A stretch of 64,000 bases of DNA. It comes from Dipetalonema caudispina. Taxonomy: Eukaryota; Nematoda; Chromadorea; Rhabditida; Onchocercidae. Position numbers and translations under genes: made by a program. Below the pieces are notes generated by a model that ran no database searches, was not told the DNA's origin, and worked only from the letters and a program-made list of their open reading frames with translations. Below are positions 28,491-41,083 of this stretch, piece after piece. Numbering within the stretch: position 1 is the stretch's first letter; each line of letters opens with the position of its first letter. The DNA lies in contig JABVXV010000263.1 in assembly GCA_013365325.1 (NCBI GenBank), forward strand, positions 24,363 to 88,362, read 5' to 3'.

Positions 28491-28899
28491 CAAAAGGAAT
28501 TTTATTATAATAAATTGTGGTATGGAAATGCATTGAAACATAAATGCATATAAGCATACATACATTTAATGATTACTTTTCTCTTTCCCTCTCCACACTA
28601 GGCCCATCGTAGGCTTTTGACATCGATTGCTATCGCTATAATTTAGAAGTTTAGCCTAGCAGCACAGAACTTTATTTAAGGCATGCAAAAGAGCAAAAGG
28701 AATGTCTTTTTATCTTTCTTTTTTTTTTTGTTTGTTAGTAAAAACTTTTAAAAGTATTAGAAAAAAGTAGATGCATTATTTGTTCAGGCTAAGCTGATAT
28801 GGATATTCTGAAAAGTATGAGAATAATAATGATAATAGTCATAAAATAGTAATGATATTATTAATAAATTATCACTATTGTTAGAATATTATAGATGTA

Positions 28900-29102
28900 A
28901 AAATAACAGCAACAACTAATAGCAATAATAATGATGACAACAAAAAAAAAATGCTAATAATGATGATAATAATAATAATAATGGTAATAAAAATGACAAT
29001 AACAAAACCAGGAAAATAATAATAATAATAATAATGATAATAATAGTAAACAATAACGAGATGATAATAATAATAATAGTAATTATAATCATAAAACAAT
29101 AA
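28900..29102. repeat. Imperfect (TAA)n/(AAT)n array
   Basis: About 200 bases of AAT/TAA triplets interrupted by GATGA, ACAAC and AGTA variants. The tyrosine/isoleucine-rich open frames on the minus strand are translations of this repeat. Confidence 0.85.
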
Positions 29103-29775
29103 TAGTAGGAGAGGATAGATAAGAGTGTGTTACCAGAATAAAGTCTATTACTGACAGAATCAATTTTATTTCATTGATATAAAATTTAAGATATGCTGGC
29201 CTAATTTACCACAGTTAACAATCATTTATATGCACATTTACATCATTCTTTCGTAAGCAATATTATCGTACTTTTGGTTTGCATAAAATTTCCGGTTTAT
29301 GGATTATGCAACTTTTTCCTATTCTATTCTTCAAAAAGAATAAAATCCCAAAAACTAACAATTCCCAATCAGATTGCATAGAACAGGAATAACCACCGTT
29401 CACCAACCGTTTAAATGAATTCGAATGGAAATAGCTTTTCGATTTAGAATGGCATACACATGCAAGGTACCGAAAAAAAAAAACAAAAAGGAATGGGAAA
29501 AAAAAAAAGGGAATCTCGCTAAAGGGACATTTTGAAATTGGATGTATCAAAAGTGCAAGGTTCAAATTGACTGATATTAGTATTAATATTTAATCTTAAA
29601 ATAATCAAATGCTAGAAATGTATTATCAAATTCGATAGATTATTTCTTTAAGTAATGATAAAGTGACCTTTCGTTTGTTAAATTCTAAAAATAAGCAATA
29701 ATTTGAAGGATCAATGATTGATTTGAGAGTAGCCGACAAGGAAAATGGGGAACGGAAACAGCGAAGAGGATGAGT

Positions 29776-29808
29776 AATTGAGATACGGCGTACAGCGACG
29801 TCTCAATT
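29776..29808. other. Short hairpin in a GC-richer island
   Basis: AATTGAGA (29776-29783) and TCTCAATT (29801-29808) are perfect 8-base inverted arms around a 17-base loop that is unusually GC-rich for this region. It is too short to identify as a known RNA gene. Confidence 0.35.
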
Positions 29809-30909
29809 GGGGTGAAGGAAAAAATGAACATAAATGAAATTTAAGAAATTAAATGGTGCAAATTGTTTAGATCAGATTTATAACATTGATATCGTTAGAT
29901 CGGGTATGGAGTTTCCTTTTTTTTTCTTCTTTTTGCAAAAGAACGAAACCACTGACCTTATAAACTATGAATTATCAAAAAATTGACATATTTAATTGTA
30001 TCCTGTATCTAGCGCACATGAATTTTGTTTATTTTTATCTAATCTAACCTATATCTCAGTTACTTTATTTACATGATGTGATGAAAACCATTTATATGTT
30101 TTAATCGTTCATATATCTCAGTTACAACTTGAGTAAAAAAGATTACTAATCAAGTGACCAATTCTTTTTACACTTTTAAATTTAGAAATTCAAACATTCA
30201 AACATTCCATTAACAAATGAGAATTTCCTAAAAATTATTTAAAATTTTCATTCCAATTAAAATGTATATAAACAGCAGTTGTAATGAATACCATATCAAT
30301 AATTAAGGTATATTTACTTCAATTAATATAGTACGTATTAATTATAAAAGTAAAAATTACTTACTAGAAATAACTTATATATGATGTAATTAATTTATAC
30401 TTATTATGAAATGAATTTCTTTTGACGATATCTACGATTTTTAATCTATTGTTAACCTATATCAATTATAATTGTAGAATCAAGGTAATATAACTCACCC
30501 ATATACCTGTTAGTATACGCATGTAATTTATTATTCACAACAGGTCGATGTTATTGAATGACAACTTTCTTGGCGGCAAAAATACTCCTTGTGATGTATA
30601 CATCAGATAAATAAATGACATAGTTGAGCTAATCGATTTTTAGAGACAACAGCTGACCTATCATCTTCATAGATGATCAGAAAAAAAAAAAAAGATTACT
30701 GACAATATGATTAATCAAAAAAGTTAATTAAGTTGAAACTAATCTAATCAAAGTAGAAAAAAATTTGAGTAAAAAAAAAAAAAAATTGCTCTCATATTAT
30801 AGTTGTTTTGTTCATAGATTAACATGAATCAAAATAAGCTTTCATTTAAGTACGATAATCAATTTCAATTGAATAATTTCAAAAAAATACTCAAGTAAGA
30901 TAACAAAAC

Positions 30910-30932
30910 AGAGAGAGAGAGAGAGAGAGAGG
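30910..30932. repeat. (GA)n microsatellite
   Basis: About eleven uninterrupted GA units in the intergenic gap upstream of Nup62. Confidence 0.9.
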
Positions 30933-31145
30933 AAAGATAAACTTAATAATATACAGTAATTATTTCATTGTATAAATGACTTATTACATGGTAAAAAAAA
31001 TCTTCAAATAATACAAGTTTAATATGAAATAATAAAAAAAATGATGTAAATAATGAAAATGAGCTTATTAACCAAAAGTTTATCATACCACCTACCTAAT
31101 TATCTCATTGATTGATTATTATTAAAGCTAAGTTTGAAGTTTACC

Positions 31146-31209
31146 ATCAAAACATGCGTGAAATTATAACAATTGCGATCAAAACATGCTTGAAATTATG
31201 ACAATTATG
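31146..31209. repeat. 32-bp tandem duplication, two copies
   Basis: 31146-31177 and 31178-31209 are adjacent copies differing at a few positions, each starting ATCAAAACATGC and ending in an ACAATT motif. The divergence suggests it is older than the 24667 duplication. Confidence 0.8.
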
Positions 31210-32307
31210 ATTGTCATTATCTGTTATTACTTAAGATTCATTTGGCCTTATTATTTGAAACAAATCTTACATGGACTATGAATAATCCATTCCCTAATTC
31301 ATATAATTTTAAAGTATTAAAGCGAATTTTAAGCTTACAAATAATATGCAACATTATATCATTCATGCATTAAATATTACATTTTATCAACCATATATTA
31401 TATTTTACATCTAGAAGTTTTTGACATTTAAATTCAATAAAATAATTGTATAATTTACTTTCTAATGCATTATATTTTAAGGTAAAGAATGCTAATTGAA
31501 TATATTACAATTATTTCAACAAATTATGTTACAATTCTTTTATGTCTTATGCGTTACGTATTTTTTTCCAAATCTTTACATATTATCAACTTTTTTCCAC
31601 GTAAGTATTATGCTACACATTTAAACGTTAACAAAATGCATCATACGTTTATTTGTTAACGAAAAAAAATTAGATTTTTTAATTTCTACAAATTATATAT
31701 GTTTTAATTCCCATATTATTTCGTGTTATCTTTTAACGCATGTAAGTTTAATCATAATTTGCAACACACGTATAAACTTTAGTAATCTATATTTAACAAA
31801 TTAATGTTTATCTAACATTTGAACGACTAAAATTACGTAATATTTTAATTCAACAAACAATAACGAAGTATAACCAACGGACAGAGTTACGTAGAAATAA
31901 GAAAATAAAGAACAATTGCAAGGATGCTCCTTTATTTTTTTTATTTCTTGCAACGAAAACCTTCCTTCGGTTGTAAAATATGAACGACTATTCTGTTGGT
32001 TGTTTTTTCAATTGTTCGTTGTTTCTTTGATTTGTGATTCCGGTTTTCTGGTTCCGGTCCTGGTCTAGTTTCATTTCTTAAATTATCTCTTCAATAGGCG
32101 GTTGATGTTGTAAAGTTTTAAAACTCATTAAATTCTGGTTTTGGATGCATTTTTCTAAGCAATTCATCAATAATATTATGATATTCGTTTAATTTGTTTG
32201 ATTTTATGCAAGCATTCAATGATTCCGAATATGCTTGTTGATTTAATGTAGTAATGTGTAAGAATTTATCGTTGAAAATTGTCAAAATGATGTGAAATTA
32301 ACAGAGT

Positions 32308-33146
32308 ATGTTTGGTGGTTCGAAGGGAACTGGTACGGGATTTACCTTTGGATCATCTTCAACTACAGCAAATACGACAACAACAGGTACACCGGGAACA
32401 ATTGGAAAACCGTTATTTTCTTTTGGTAATGCCACGACAACAACTGCCACCACAACTACTACACAATCTTCTGGATTCTCCTTTGGCGCCACGTCGAAAC
32501 CATTGTCATTTGGTGGGACTGCTACAAGTGTTGCTTCGAGTACCGGTTTCAGTTTTGGATCCACAACCAATAAAGGTTATTACTTTTTCATTTTTTCTTA
32601 ATTTGAATTGATCACAGAAGATCTTATTCTCTGCATACTTTTTTCCCGTTGCTCTCATGAGATTCAATGTAGATAATTTGTTGCGCTTTGGAGGTAGCAA
32701 TGAATAGATAATTTCCTGGTTAGGTACTAAATAGGTTGGATTTCCAACTAAACAGGCTGGGATTCATTTTGAACAGGCTTTAGTAAAAACAGATTTCGGC
32801 TTATTGATAGAAATTACAGTCCAGTACCGATATGTATTTGACCGACTTAGTTATCGGTTAGTATTCAAGGCTTCATTGGAGGTGAACTTGCCAACGTATA
32901 TCCAGCTTGGAGTTTTTTGAAAGAACTTGAAAATGTTTCCGATGGAACGATTGGATGACCTTCATATTAATTATCTTGCGAATTCCCGAAAGATTTTTCC
33001 AGGAACAGGAAGTATTTTTGGCAGTACATTTGCTTCATCTGCCAATTCACCTTCGACAACTGCCAGTGGTGGATTTACATTTGGAGCTAAACCGGCCAAT
33101 AGCTCTGGTGGTTTATTTGGCACCTCCGCGACTACAGCACCACTGA

Positions 33147-33177
<31 letters not shown>

Positions 33178-35772
33178 AACAACGACGGCGTCTGCAAATA
33201 CGACTGCATCAATTTTCTCGCCATCGCTTGGTAGAAGTTAATTTCTAATCTCACGATTTCTGAGTTTATTTTGTATTCCATCATTTTTCTATGATATAAT
33301 TTACTTTTGAATCTAACTTTTTGAAAAACTTGTAGCAAGGTAGAAGTTGATTGTTTCTTTGTTATTTATCGTGTTATATTATGCTTAACCTTATCGTTTG
33401 ATAGTAACATCAGTAAATTGAGATAAATTTGGAGTTGGCATCACTGGATTGTATCAGAAAGGAATGATTCATTGATGGTTCTTTCATATTACAATACATT
33501 AGATAATCGAGTAATTTTCGTAGTTTTTATATAAAATTAGTATTCAGATATCTTGATTTTAGTAGGATCTTTTCATCTATACAGAAATATATGCCTAACG
33601 TGATTAAATCTCTTATTATAACAATGTTCATGATATCAACTGTACAGTTGTTTACTTTAATTTAATATGCATTCTGCTGTGGAAAGGTTGCAAGAAAATT
33701 CCGACAGATTGAGTTATGTTTTTGAAATAATCTTAGGTATTGGTGCAAAGCCATCTTCCCTGTTCGCTAATCTTACATCGCCAGCGGCAACAATAACATC
33801 AACCACCACTACAAATGCGCAACCAAGCAGTGGTGGTCTTTTTTTTGGGACTACACCAGCAACAACAACAACTGGTAACTGGTTAAGGCTTACTTATTCT
33901 TTATTTATATTTTATAAACCTTTTGAGGATATCATATAAATATGTTATGATTTCCTTTACGGTGACTAGTTATTTTTTTGTTTTGGTTGTTTCTCATATG
34001 TTTGTCGTATATATATCACTTTTTGACACATGTCATGTTTATGTCTGGTAGTCATTGAATTTTATTCCCGGAAAATACCAATAATAGAATTCGGAGAGAC
34101 CGAGCACCTGATTTTTTCTTTATGGTCTTATTTTAACAATCATTAGTAGTTTTTACTCCTAACCTGATCATTGTTGAGTGTGACGTTACTGCAAAGATTG
34201 TTTTCAGCAGCGAATGCCGGCTTAGGATTTGGGTCACCAGTTACAACGACAAATGTTGCAACAACTAGTACAGCTCTATTTTCATTTGGTACTTCAACTT
34301 CTAATAGCCAACCTCCTGGCTCTTTGTTTGGTAATCTTTTTTTTGCTTGAGATTTTCAATTTTTTTTTCATTTTGAAATATATTGAGATCTTTTTTGCCT
34401 AGAATTCAATATCGTGGTACTGAGCGAAGTCGTAGTTGAGTGTTCCTTTATAATGTTCAACCTGAATTTTAGAATGATCTAAATGTCTACCAAAAAAGGA
34501 AGATATTTTCTGCTGTCTTACTCTAAACTACAATGAAATAGAAATTTCATGTTTCAAGTTGGACTATTTCATCTGGTAGATCCTTTCCAGGTTTGGATGT
34601 GCATAAAAAATCATCGTCAGCTTTTGTTCCGTACTAATTCCTTTCAAAGACTATTTTCGAATTTTCAAGATTTCTCCCTTTTTCAGGACTTGCTACACTG
34701 CAACCAGCTGCTACAGCTGCATCTGCTGCTTCAACTGTTAGTGCTTCATCGACTGGCCTTTTTGGTCAGAAATCAACTTCCAGCGGTTTATTTGGTCAAG
34801 CTACCGCTACAACATCTAGCAGCGCTTCAACAACTGGATTTTTGTTTGGTACCCCTACTACAGGTTCTGCCTTTGAGTTGTTGATAACCATTAGTTTATA
34901 GTGCCCTCTAGGATATCTTTAGGGTGATTTTACATGTCGTCTGTTCTGACCTTTTCGGTTTTGTTTTCGATAAGCTTTTTGAGAATATATTAAACTAATA
35001 AGAGCATCGAAGATGGAACTGGGATGCAATCATTCTCGAGTAATTATGATGAACTCTGTATATTCTGAAACACCCTGAAGTTATCTTTGAAAATTTTTGA
35101 TAACTGTCGAATTAGGCTAAAAGAAATAAACTTTATTAAGGATAATTTGAAATGCAATAATTTTAGCAAAATCAACATTTGGGTTACCTACGGTAGTTGG
35201 CACTACTGCACCTGCTACTACTACAATTACTACTGCTGTTGCGGCACCGGCATTATCTTTTGGTTTCAACTCTACGGCCCCTGTAGTTGGAACCACAGCA
35301 TCATCTTTGTTTGGTTCTTCTGCACCTTCATTAACTACGACTACTACTACACCTGCTGTTGTATTCGACTCTGCTGCTTCCATGGCAGCTCCTCCATTTG
35401 CCGGATTGCTTGGGACTAAAACTACATCAGGGACAACATCTTCTACGATAGCTACGACGTCCATATCTGGATTAAACGGTATAATCATGCATATTAAAGT
35501 TATGTTAATGTTTTGGGAAATTAGTTTGAGAATTTGTAGATAAATCGTGTGGATATTGACTGCAATCATCAAGCGATCGTAGCTCTGGATCACAGAGTGG
35601 ATTAAACTTACCGCTCGTATTACAAGGCCTTTTGATAATCGATGCTTGGAGTTTTTTCCATAAATTATATTGAGATTTTTTGCGAAGTACTTCTCCAGTT
35701 CATTTATTCATTTCAGTTCATTGGCATATTCGTTGGCATAATTGTGCCTTTCGCTATATTCATTTCGTTTTT

Positions 35773-35806
<34 letters not shown>

Positions 35807-38800
35807 ATCCGTTATTATCTTTTATATGCTTTTTGTGGAATATTGAAATTCATCCCACGCATTTTATTACGCACTTTATATGTATATTTTCATCTGACTA
35901 CGAATAAGGAAATAATAGAGTTAGGATGAATATAGCTTACTTGTCGGGACTTTGTTTTTTCCACTGATAAAGCAGTTTCAGATCGCCTCAGATATTTTTG
36001 TTCTACTTGATTTCGAATATAGTTGGAGCATGTCAAGTTTTCATGACATTTTAAAAAATATTTTGGGTGTTTTTTTTTCCTGTGTTTTGTTTGAATTTTC
36101 TTTCTTTCCTAACCTCTTGTTGAAAAGCATTGATATAAGGGATATTTAGTACAAGAAGTCCAAGTCTTACTTGTCTGCTGATAACTTTCTAACTGAATAT
36201 CATATTGATTTGCATACAAAAGCAACAGCACTCGTAATGGAACGCTAGGTGATAAATTATCAAACAGTGCTTTATCAGCATTTGTAATAAGAATGTGGCA
36301 CTAAAAGAAGTACAGTCAATATCAGATATCTTGTGTCATTTCAGCCTATTTTAATAAATTTCGGTTCTAATAAACTTTTTCTCGATCCAATTGACTTGTT
36401 ACATCTTTTCATTTGCTTTCAGATTCAGCAGTCGCAACTCTAACGCCGTCATTAGCAACTACAACCAGTACTACAATGCTCCCTTTTGGTACTGCAGGTG
36501 AAATTTCCACCATATTTTTTGGCGTAAAGTCCACTGTTTACAAAATTCCTTTTCTAATTCAAACAATAATTTTTTTACACATATCCTTAGTCGATAACTG
36601 CATAATCCTCTTACGTTTTTTTCAAGTACTGAATAATTTTCGACTTTGAATTTCTATTCCATCATTTGCAGCTTTTTTCAAAGATTGTTTGATATATGAC
36701 TGTAGGATTTACTCTGAGAAGCAGAATATATATAATACGCTTTTGAGCTGTCGATAGTTAAAGTAGTTCGTTTTGGTTCTTCCAAAATGCAAACGCTTTT
36801 TGTTGGATTTGTAATGACTAAGCAGTTGATAGAAACTTAGGATTTAAAGTGGTTAGAACGATCGGTTCACAAATTGCTTTTTCTAGCTCTAAAGATTTTC
36901 CCATTTTGTTTTATATCACAATTATTTTTCGAGAAGTATTTCGTATTTAGTTCCGCTAAATGGATCAGCAGTATCGGCCACCTCACTTACACCAGCTACT
37001 ACCGCTGCATTTACCTTTGGATCTTCAGGTACTTTTAGAATTTTATGCTATTACTTTTATAAGCATTTTTTTGTGCACATTCTGAGGTCTGTAATATCTC
37101 AATTTTCAGCTCTCGCACCAACACTGAATGCATTACCGTTGGCACAACCAGTAGCGAGGTGATTTTTTATAAGCATAAAATTTAAATCAATTTCAATTTC
37201 TACTGTTCTGTATCTGGAACGAGTGTAATCTTTATCATCAGACAACTACGCTTTTATAGAAAATAGCGATTGAAGTCTTTATAAATCTTAAATTAATTGA
37301 AACTTGTGGGCCGACTGATTCACGAAATAACTGAATGTTCCTGCAGTGCTTCTCACTCTTTCTCTCCGAGAGTGCAATTGACACTTCTCGTTTCGCTTAA
37401 ATCATGAATTTTACAAAAGTCCAGCCAATATTTAAAACTGTTTTTTCCTCGCTACAATATGATCACCACTTTCATAATGGAATTAGTTTATTGCCACAGC
37501 TTAGCCTTCCATCTCTCTTTCTCTAATTGAATTTATTCGAGTTTGGTTTTTAAAGTCAAGAAGTTGGTTGGATTTATGGAGTAAAAACACTTTTTTTTAG
37601 TGTCTGCGATTAATTTTCGGACTATTTTTTTTTACTGTTTGAGTAATGTGTATAGAGTCACTACATATCGTTGCTGTTGGCTGCAATCCTTGCTAGAAAT
37701 TTTCTTGAAATTTCCATTCCCGAACTATTTTTATATAATTGTCACCTATCATTTTTTCCCAGCATGACTTCAACCGCTTCGACAGTGCCATTATTTGGTG
37801 CTACACCGCAAACTGCAATTACTACCGTAGCAACTAGTGGATTTGCATTGTAAGTATTTTACATTGTATATGTTTTTACACTAGAACTACGCTGGGTATG
37901 GACTTAATTTATTAATAATTTGGAATATCCTGGTTTCAAGCATGTACTTGGTGATTAGGCTTTTTACTATATTTTTATTCTTGTTTTTAATCTCATGGAT
38001 AAAGAGCAATGTAATCGTTTTACCTCCTTTGTTTTTATGTTAAAATATATTAAATTTTCCTTGATTTCACTGAGCAAATCATCATTGACAATGATTACTT
38101 GTTGTAGTGGGCAATCAGTATCAACAACAGCAACAGCAATAAGTACCGCTTCGTTACCAGTTATGACGTCGTTTTTACAGTCCACCACAACTACTCCCGG
38201 TATATCTACCACAAGTACGGTGACATCAACCGGTTCAGCATTGTCTTCATTGCTATATCCATCGAAAACAGCTGCAGCTGTTTTGCCACCAACTGCTTCT
38301 ACCTTAGCAGTTACAACTACTACTTCCACAATTACTTCAAGTGCTTTAGCTGGTGTTATTCCCGCTGCTACTGCTATTACGTGAGTTATATTTTTCCAAG
38401 TTATAATTGGAGTTCCAGTTTCTGGAAGAGGGAAATGTGAGGAAGTTTTGGTTTTTGAAAGAGGAAAATGTAAAAAAGAAATGGCTAGAAGGAGAGAGGA
38501 AAGTGATCAATCAGAGATCGGTTTAAGAATATTTCTTGTATACTGTCTTTTCAAAAACTGAAAATTTAGAAATAATTTTCCCACAAACATAAAGATAAAA
38601 ATCTTGATATTTGATCTTGTTTAGTACGCCTAGTTTTTTCTTAATATCTAGAAACATTTTGATTAGGATATTTAATCCTACATTTTAATTTTTATGTAGC
38701 TCTTTTTATCGTACTCGTTTGTTAGACATATACAGTCATCTGTACTATATATATAATTTGCTTCAGATCTGACAAGCCGATTACATTTGGACAACTGGAG

Positions 38801-40246
38801 CAACTTGTAAACCGTTTAACACTTGATGTCGAAGCACAGCAACGTGTTTTTATGTCCCAAGTACTGGAATTGAATGCGTATGATCGAGTCTTGCGGGAAA
38901 ATCAACAAAAGGTACTGCTTTCGATTTTTTGTCTCCTTTTCTGCAAAACTTACGCCCACTTTTCTGTTTTTTTTGTTTCGGATTTAGTTTTTCTTTAAAA
39001 TTATTCATTAATTTTTAGTTACAAATGATGTAATATTCTTAATTACCGATAATCGAGATATTTGTTACTTGCGTAGTTACATACTTGATCGCGTTCAGCA
39101 TGTAATCACACCATTAACGAGTATGCTGAACTTCTCATTTCTTTTTTGGATTTCATTTTGTCATGGAAACATAATTGCGTAAATTAATTACTCTAGGTTC
39201 TTGATGTAAGCGAAGAGATCAAACAACTGGAAGAGGAGAAGGACCGGTTTTTGCATGCTGTAGATTTCATTTCTCAGCAGCAAACCGAACTTGAGGCTTT
39301 GGTTGTTGATCTGGAGAAGGCTTTGGGTCTTAGTGATTGGACCGAAATGGCACCAATAGGACTGCCAGATCCGGGTGTAGCTACTCATGCCGACATGCAG
39401 CGACAAGCTATGTAAGTTTGCTTTTTATACGTTAGCGGCTTGATCAAGCTCGTTTTGCTGTTTGAATTTCGTAATTTTTTATCTTAAAACAATTACGAAT
39501 TCCTTTTATTGAAAAATTCTTGTTGTCAATTGTAAATTTCTCGTTATTTGACAACATAATAATTGATCTAATGTTATTATTACAACTGATATGAATTTTT
39601 ATGCGTTCAGCCGCTTGGTTTCAGACGAGGTGTAAATTAATCTTGAAATTGCTAATAATTTACCCTATTTTAGGCTGCAGTTACAGTTACAGATTGATGC
39701 GCAGCTAAAGCAAGCTGATGATGACATCAGTGACATTATCGAACAGGTGCCTTTGCATAACTTTTATGGATTAGAATTTCTGTATTGCATGCAGAACTCG
39801 AAACGTTTACTGGATAAACTTAAATTTTCAGGTTAAAGAACTGCAGAGAACTAGTGTAGGTATCGATGACGAGGCTGAAACGGCAGACCAAATTGCACAA
39901 ATTCTTAGGCGTCAACTGGATGCTCTGCAATGGATTGATGAACAAAGCTGTTAGTATTTCAGTTTTTCTACGTTGATTTTTACTCCTTATGATCGGAGTT
40001 GTTTGCATTTGATGGAGAATAACATAATTTGAGTCATAAGGTTTAACTTTACATTACAACACGTATTGTCAACGTTAAGTCCTCTATTTAATAGAGTTTT
40101 CTCAATTTGAAAAGTTTAACGATTCAGATTTATCAAGTCAGTACTTAATATTATGGCTTTTATTTTAAAAATCTCATTAAATTTTCATTACAGGTGATTT
40201 GAAAAAAAAAGTAGCAAAATTGTCGGAAGGATTATCGATCAGATGA
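32308..40246 (+). CDS. npp-11: Nuclear pore FG nucleoporin Nup62
   Basis: Sixteen exons (32308-32575, 33003-33230, 33737-33874, 34208-34330, 34687-34863, 35167-35478, 36423-36497, 36951-37028, 37110-37158, 37763-37849, 38108-38380, 38767-38911, 39197-39411, 39674-39746, 39832-39949, 40194-40246) encode 803 residues. Residues 1 to about 603 form a Thr/Ser/Ala-rich disordered region with scattered FG, FSFG, FTFG and LFG motifs and almost no charge, typical of the permeability barrier. From about 604 the Nsp1/Nup62 C-terminal coiled-coil domain begins (SDKPITFGQLEQLVNRLTLD) and continues through LNAYDRVLRENQQKVLDV and ISQQQTELEALV. This domain anchors the protein in the central channel with Nup54 and Nup58 partners (family knowledge). 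The product is longer than vertebrate Nup62 because of the expanded FG region. Exons 2 to 8 all start and end in phase 1. Confidence 0.95.
33145..33191 (+). repeat. Coding CAR/ACR triplet run in Nup62 exon 2
   Basis: GCAGCAACAACA-type triplets encode an Ala/Thr run in the FG domain. It is part of the gene and a likely site of length polymorphism. Confidence 0.7.
35779..35802 (+). repeat. T-homopolymer in Nup62 intron 6
   Basis: A run of about 24 T in the intron between Nup62 exons 6 and 7. Confidence 0.8.
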
Positions 40247-41083
40247 ATGGAAGAAAATTTTAACTCCGTTTTATAAATCTTTTTGTAATGTTCTGTAATG
40301 TATCAGTTTTAAGGGACGCAACCGGTGGACTTCTGCATCCTCTAAATATGTCTTAATTGGTTTTGGTGTTATTGGGCTTTGTTTTTGATTTTTATGTAGA
40401 AAGAGGGATAATTACCTGTTCTTAATACTTTAGGAAGAACAGTAGAAGTGTAATAGGCTGTTTTTTCCTTAATTTATTCAGTTGCTTAGCTGGAATTATT
40501 TTTCAATTTTCGTTGCTAAGTACGCTGCCCAGACTCCATTCTTGAATGTTCCATTTGTGTTTTTCATGTCCACACTTTTTTTCATGTGTTCATGTTCTTA
40601 TCGCATGATCAGCTTTTCAGAACGGAAAATAGCTTAGTGAAGTACCCGGCTGTAAAGTACAAATCAGTGTGATGAAACTGTCCGACTTGTTGATTTTGAG
40701 ATATTTTTTCCTAAAAATTTCTCTTTTTGCTTTGTTGCGAATTTTGCTTTTTTGCCGTTGATTTTTTGATCTTTTTGTGGAAAATGAAGTTGTGCATCTC
40801 TGGTTTTTGTTAAACATAGCAACTAATGTTAAGATGCGACCATTTTCGTATCATTTGTTGGCAGGAAGCTTTATCCAATGAAAATTTTGTGGAAGACATG
40901 CTTGGTTTTCATGAATATTTAAGATTTCGATCACATGGCGAGAGAAAAGATTGATATTGCGAAAGTTTTAAAAGATTCAAATTGTAAAGAACTGAACTCC
41001 TCCAGTTCAAGAGTAGTTTTTGTTTTCTCACCCTTTGCCCTTTCAGCGCCAAAAATTTGATTTCATCCCTCTAGCATTCTAAA
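40247..41083. other. Tandem intergenic spacer, Nup62 to sugar kinase
   Basis: About 0.84 kb between same-strand genes, the only tandem pair in the window. It contains the Nup62 3' UTR and a CTCTAG acceptor ending at 41073, about ten bases before the kinase ATG. The spacing is long for a C. elegans-style operon, though a shared transcript cannot be excluded. Confidence 0.45.
41068..41073 (+). promoter_or_regulatory. Probable trans-splice acceptor of the sugar kinase
   Basis: CTCTAG sits about ten bases before the ATG at 41084 with a pyrimidine-rich lead-in, as in nematode spliced-leader acceptor sites. Confidence 0.4.

Larger units (their letters stand above)
26297..32307. other. Six-kilobase AT-rich divergent gap
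   Basis: No exon with convincing codon character and splice sites was found between the glutaminase and Nup62 start codons. The interval holds a purine-rich block (27570-28490), an imperfect TAA array (28900-29102), a GA run (30910-30932), a 32-bp duplication (31146-31209) and a less AT-rich island around 29730-29820. Long open frames here are homopolymer artefacts. Distal promoters or non-coding transcripts could be present but are not visible. Confidence 0.5.

Noticed and set aside
28655..28680. TAGCAGCAC sequence resembling the miR-15/16 seed
   Set aside because: No complementary arm within about 80 bases on either side, so there is no hairpin precursor.
35117..35593. A 158-codon minus-strand open frame, Val/Ala/Thr-rich
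   Set aside because: It lies opposite Nup62 exon 6 and is the antisense reading of ACT/GCA-rich FG codons. The plus-strand exon has proper splice sites and family motifs.
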